8,880 nucleotides of DNA from an uncultured Oscillospiraceae bacterium (lineage in GTDB: Bacteria > Bacillota > Clostridia > Oscillospirales > Oscillospiraceae): positions 1-8,880 of the forward strand of contig CAKTMQ010000062.1 in assembly GCA_934573945.1 (NCBI GenBank), in the 5' to 3' direction. A program made the translations under genes and the position numbers. The notes beneath the pieces are model-generated. The model worked only from the letters and a program-made list of their open reading frames with translations. It was not told the DNA's origin and did no database searches. This document shows positions 6,926-8,880 of this stretch, piece after piece; positions within the stretch are counted from its first letter, which is position 1; the number at the start of each line of letters is the position of its first letter.

Positions 6926-7537
6926 TTATCCCTGGTACCGCTGTACGCAGCGGGAATATTGCGCAAAAGTATCTAAGTCCGTCCAGCAGCCCACATCATC
7001 CACGGGGACGGTGACAACAGCATCCTCATGGAGCTTCCAGAAACCGCGAAGTCCTTCCGCACCGTCATAGCGCAGAATATCGGGAATGAATCGGCTGTCG
7101 ATCAGCGGCGGGTGCTTACGGTAGCCCTCCAGCGTTGGAAAGGCGATAGCGGGGGTATTCTCCGGCATGGCACGGTATACGGCCAGAAATGTCTCCTTGG
7201 CCACAACGGGCATATCTCCCGGCAGCAGGAAAAAGGCGTCACATTCCGGCATGGCCGCAAGACCGATCTTGACGGAGGTCAGCATATCGGTGGTGGCGAA
7301 ATCGTTGTTGTAGGCCAGTGTCAGCGTATCTCCCAGATACCGGCTGCGCAGGATGGCTTCCATATCCCGTCCCCGGTGTCCCAGCACCACCACGATGGGA
7401 TCGATGCCACACAGCAGCAGAGAGTCAATGGAATTTTCGATCAGCGTCTTGCCCCGCAGCGGCATCAGCGGCTTGAAATCTCCCATCCGGCTGGACAGTC
7501 CGGCGGCCAGGATCAGGCCTCCGATACGGCGGCTCAT
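6926..7537 (-). CDS. mocA: MocA/YgfJ-type molybdenum cofactor nucleotidyltransferase (hydroxylase maturation)
   Basis: A 203-residue MobA-like NTP transferase. The nucleotide-binding signature GLILAAGLSSRMGDFKPL runs from 7 to 24, with the MocA-type G-K-T-L-I-E continuation (29-34). The metal/NTP site LLPGDMP is at 104-110, and the C-terminal D-V-G-C-W-T-D-L-D-T lies at 181-190. MocA enzymes add CMP to molybdopterin to make the cytosine dinucleotide cofactor used by xanthine-dehydrogenase-family enzymes; YgfJ-type relatives sit in selenium-dependent hydroxylase clusters, which fits the neighbours. Nucleotide preference (CTP or GTP) is not decided by what I can read. The start is the ATG at 7537, overlapping the stop of the upstream gene (ATGA) with GGAG 8 nt before it; an upstream in-frame GTG-type extension to 7582 would run into the previous gene and lacks support. 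Confidence 0.87.
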   Translation of the reverse strand: MSRRIGGLILAAGLSSRMGDFKPLMPLRGKTLIENSIDSLLLCGIDPIVVVLGHRGRDMEAILRSRYLGDTLTLAYNNDFATTDMLTSVKIGLAAMPECDAFFLLPGDMPVVAKETFLAVYRAMPENTPAIAFPTLEGYRKHPPLIDSRFIPDILRYDGAEGLRGFWKLHEDAVVTVPVDDVGCWTDLDTFAQYSRCVQRYQG

Positions 7538-8028
7538 GGTCTGCTCTCCCAGAATAGTGTGGCTGGGTATCCAGTGCACCATGTGGTCAGCGCCGCCAAT
7601 ACGGCGGGCAGGGGAAGCTGCTGATCCTGCATAGCGGCCAGGAAAGCACCGGACTGCTCCTCGGCGGGAATGTCGTACCGCGCACCATCCGAGCAGATGT
7701 GCAGCGTGCTGCTGTAGCCTTCACAAACGGCACGGGGTGTGAGCGGCTGTGCCGGGACGATCATCTCTATCAGCGCATGAAGCGCATCCGGCGTGGCGGC
7801 AGCCACAATGCATAGCAGCAGTTTTTTGTGGACGGTCTGCTCCAGCCCGAATTCCTGTGCGCTGATAAGGTCGATAAAATCCGGATGGTCATATATTTCC
7901 TGCAGCGGCAGATCGTCTGTGTTCATGGTGACCGGCACAAATACCGGTGCGGCGCAGACGGCACGAGGCGGACAGCCGTTGGAGGCAAAGGAGCTGGCGC
8001 AATAGGCCACGCCGTTTTTTTCTTGCAT
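7534..8028 (-). CDS. Unrecognised Cys-containing protein heading the molybdenum-hydroxylase operon
   Basis: This 164-residue protein is first in the operon, behind a strong promoter and an AAAGGAGT ribosome site 9 nt before its ATG. Its TGA overlaps the ATG of the mocA-like gene, so the two are probably translationally coupled. I recognise no family: there is no P-loop (so it is not a YqeC-type accessory), no XdhC-type motif, no signal peptide and no convincing membrane helix. Seven cysteines are present (C10, C19, C25, C73, C102, C112, C151), three of them close together at the N-terminus. The middle is predicted helical (about 55-90, with 'V-H-K-K-L-L-L-C-I-V-A-A-A' at 66-78). Position and coupling suggest a role in maturing or loading the cofactor, or in sensing, but that is inference only. 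Codon use matches the downstream genes. Confidence 0.82.
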   Translation of the reverse strand: MQEKNGVAYCASSFASNGCPPRAVCAAPVFVPVTMNTDDLPLQEIYDHPDFIDLISAQEFGLEQTVHKKLLLCIVAAATPDALHALIEMIVPAQPLTPRAVCEGYSSTLHICSDGARYDIPAEEQSGAFLAAMQDQQLPLPAVLAALTTWCTGYPATLFWESRP

Positions 8029-8066
8029 ATGTATCGTACTCCTTTTGTCAGAATAACGCTGATTCT

Positions 8067-8095
8067 ATTGTAAGCGCCCTCTTTCGCGTGTTCAA
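8067..8095 (-). promoter_or_regulatory. Sigma-A-type promoter of the molybdenum-hydroxylase operon
   Basis: On the minus strand TTGAAC (8095-8090) and TACAAT (8072-8067) are separated by exactly 17 bp. Transcription would start near 8060, giving a leader of about 30 nt with AAAGGAGT (8045-8038) ahead of the ATG at 8028. The spacer is covered by one arm of an imperfect palindrome. No promoter of similar quality was seen further inside the operon. Confidence 0.75.
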
Positions 8096-8132
8096 ATACT
8101 TCCTGAAAAGTACACGCTGAAAAAGGGCGTTT
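8072..8132. repeat. Long imperfect palindrome overlapping the operon promoter, candidate operator
   Basis: On the plus strand CGCCCTCTTTCGCGTGT (8075-8091) is complementary to ACACGCTGAAAAAGGGCG (8112-8129), with one bulged base and one mismatch; flanking A/T and G-T pairs extend the arms to 8072 and 8132. The 20-base centre is AT-rich. One arm fills the -35/-10 spacer of the promoter, so a dimeric repressor binding here, or a DNA hairpin, would occlude RNA polymerase. It does not resemble the E. coli ModE box. The transcript starts downstream of it, so it is not an RNA leader structure of this operon. Confidence 0.65.
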
Positions 8133-8148
8133 TCGCTTTGTGCAGTTT

Positions 8149-8406
8149 TTATATAAGGCCTGTTTCGCGGAACAGTGCGTCAAAGCGCTGCTGCGCGAAA
8201 TCGCGCACCTCGTTCTCATATTGCTGAAAGGCATACATGAGCTGCCAGCCTTTTTCCGTCAGGCAAGTCTTGCCGCCGTTTTTGCCGCCATGCTGCCGCG
8301 AGACCACCGCATAGCCCGACTCATGCTCCAGCTTGTTCATCATGTCCCATGCCTTCTGATAAGAAAGGCCCATGTGTATGGCTGCCGCCCGGAATCCAAT
8401 GGCAGC
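8149..8406 (-). pseudogene. ModE-type winged-helix regulator, 5'-truncated
   Basis: The minus-strand reading from about 8400 gives GFRAAAIHMGLSYQKAWDMM and later a G-G-K-N-G-G-K-T-C-L-T-E-K-G stretch. That is the recognition helix and wing of the ModE/LysR-like molybdate-responsive DNA-binding domain (family pattern: ...GS-x-R-A-A-A-x-x-M-G-x-S-Y-x-K-A-W ... GG-x-x-GG-x-x-L-T-x-x-G). The family's first 25-35 residues, including the opening helix, are absent: an in-frame TAA stands at 8407-8409 and the first ATG (8373) falls inside the helix-turn-helix. No molybdate-binding TOBE domain follows; the TAA at 8149-8151 ends the gene after the wHTH, as in many short clostridial homologues. It lies directly upstream of the operon in the same direction, so the intact form was probably its regulator. 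As it stands the product should not fold into a working domain. Confidence 0.75.
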
Positions 8407-8880
8407 TTACTCTCCATGAACTATGGAAAACTTACCGCAGGAACAACGAAAACAGCGATTGATACAGCAAAACCGTCTGAAAAGGGAGAAATCATTACTT
8501 ACCTTTCCCGAATGGGAGATGTTCTTCATAATGTTTAGGAAGGGGGCGAACTCGCCTGAGTTCTGGTCGTCGCTGTCCACGCTGTTGGCGATGGCCACAA
8601 AGTGGACACCGTGCTGCCGGAAGAACACCTCCGTGTAAAAGCCGGTTTGCAGATAGTCACGCCCCGCCCGGCTCATATCCTTGACAATCACATGGGCGAC
8701 TTTGCCTGCCTCAATGTCTGCAATGAGCTGCTTCCATGCCGGGCGCTCGAAATTGCCGCCGCTCCAACCGTCGTCCGTATAGTGGCGGCAGTTGGTGTAG
8801 CCCCTCTGCTGGGCATAGCTTTCGAGGTATTTTTTCTGATTCACGATGGAGTTACTATCCCCGGCATTGTCATCGTCACG
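8407..8880 (-). pseudogene. Large serine recombinase, N-terminal part only, runs off the right edge
   Basis: From the window edge the minus strand reads RDDDNAGDSNSI, then N-Q-K-K-Y-L-E-S-Y-A, YTDDGWSGGNFERPAW, VIVKDMSRAGRDYLQTGFY and a V-H-F-V-A-I-A-N-S-V-D-S strand, ending in EFAPFLNIM at 8527. This is the resolvase catalytic domain typical of clostridial conjugative-element recombinases; the catalytic Ser segment should lie just beyond position 8880. In intact relatives FLNIM continues into N-E-(W/F)-Y-x-x-D and the long recombinase and zinc-ribbon domains. Here it switches to unrelated sequence and stops at 8407, so the DNA-binding part is lost and the protein should be unable to recombine DNA. 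Only about 118 residues retain homology, against roughly 500 in the complete family. Confidence 0.85.
8410..8523. other. Unassigned junction DNA between recombinase and regulator fragments
   Basis: This roughly 115-bp stretch separates the last recombinase-like codon from the first ModE-like codon. The minus frame stays open from the recombinase across it (36 codons of Cys/Phe-rich, non-homologous sequence) to TAA 8407-8409. The plus strand also reads through in two frames, including a short ATG ORF (8416-8538) with no recognisable relative. Base composition is more AT-rich than the neighbours on both sides. I see no inverted repeat, target duplication or promoter in it. Confidence 0.5.

Noticed and set aside
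5437..7014. Plus-strand open frame of 525 codons opposite the molybdopterin subunit
   Set aside because: It is a GC-rich shadow of the real minus-strand gene, with His/Val/Gly-rich composition typical of antisense translation and no domain.
7538..7582. Longer N-terminus for the cytidylyltransferase starting at 7582
   Set aside because: The extra 15 residues lie inside the upstream gene and precede the conserved G-G-L-I-L-A-A-G start; the ATG at 7537 has its own GGAG site and ATGA overlap.
8029..8148. Molybdenum cofactor riboswitch in the operon leader
   Set aside because: The predicted transcript start near 8060 leaves only about 30 nt of leader, far too short, and the palindrome lies mostly upstream of the start.
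81..8528. Possible att-like direct repeat between the two recombinase junctions (GAGATTTGT versus GAGATGTT)
   Set aside because: The match is only five to seven bases with a gap, within chance expectation, and the two recombinases are different proteins.

Overview
The window looks like a chromosomal stretch of a gut-type, strictly anaerobic Firmicute (class Clostridia). The clues are the AGGAGG-type ribosome sites, the sigma-A-like promoters, a MocA/YgfJ-type accessory gene beside a fused xanthine dehydrogenase of the selenium-dependent type, and flanking serine-recombinase remnants of a kind common in clostridial mobile elements. No ribosomal or other taxonomic marker is present, so the placement is inference.

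The core is a leftward (minus-strand) molybdenum-hydroxylase operon covering about 8.0 to 0.87 kb. In transcription order: a strong promoter (8095-8067) inside a long imperfect palindrome; an unrecognised Cys-containing 164-residue protein (8028-7534); a MocA/YgfJ-type cytidylyltransferase (7537-6926); a xanthine-dehydrogenase-type molybdopterin subunit (6903-4777); its [2Fe-2S] subunit (4777-4304); its FAD subunit (4310-3492); a GC-rich intercistronic stem-loop; and a fused [2Fe-2S]/molybdopterin enzyme of the selenium-dependent xanthine dehydrogenase type (3428-867). Genes in the first part overlap or nearly abut, so translational coupling is likely. The window therefore encodes two molybdenum hydroxylases but only one FAD subunit, plus one cofactor-maturation gene. 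Both large subunits keep the Glu, Arg, Phe and catalytic Glu positions that define purine binding in xanthine oxidoreductases, so purine or other N-heterocycle catabolism is the best guess for the pathway.

Upstream of the operon lies a 5'-truncated ModE-type winged-helix regulator (8406-8149). It is followed by about 115 bp of unassigned sequence and then the N-terminal part of a serine recombinase that runs off the right edge. At the left edge another, different serine-recombinase fragment runs out of the window. Beside it is a rightward 219-residue gene (160-819) with its own extended -10 promoter; its product may be a degenerate PLP-barrel protein of the alanine racemase/YggS type. It converges with the operon on a shared bidirectional terminator (819-851). 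The picture is of a metabolic operon bracketed by decayed mobile-element pieces, one of which seems to have removed the start of its probable regulator.
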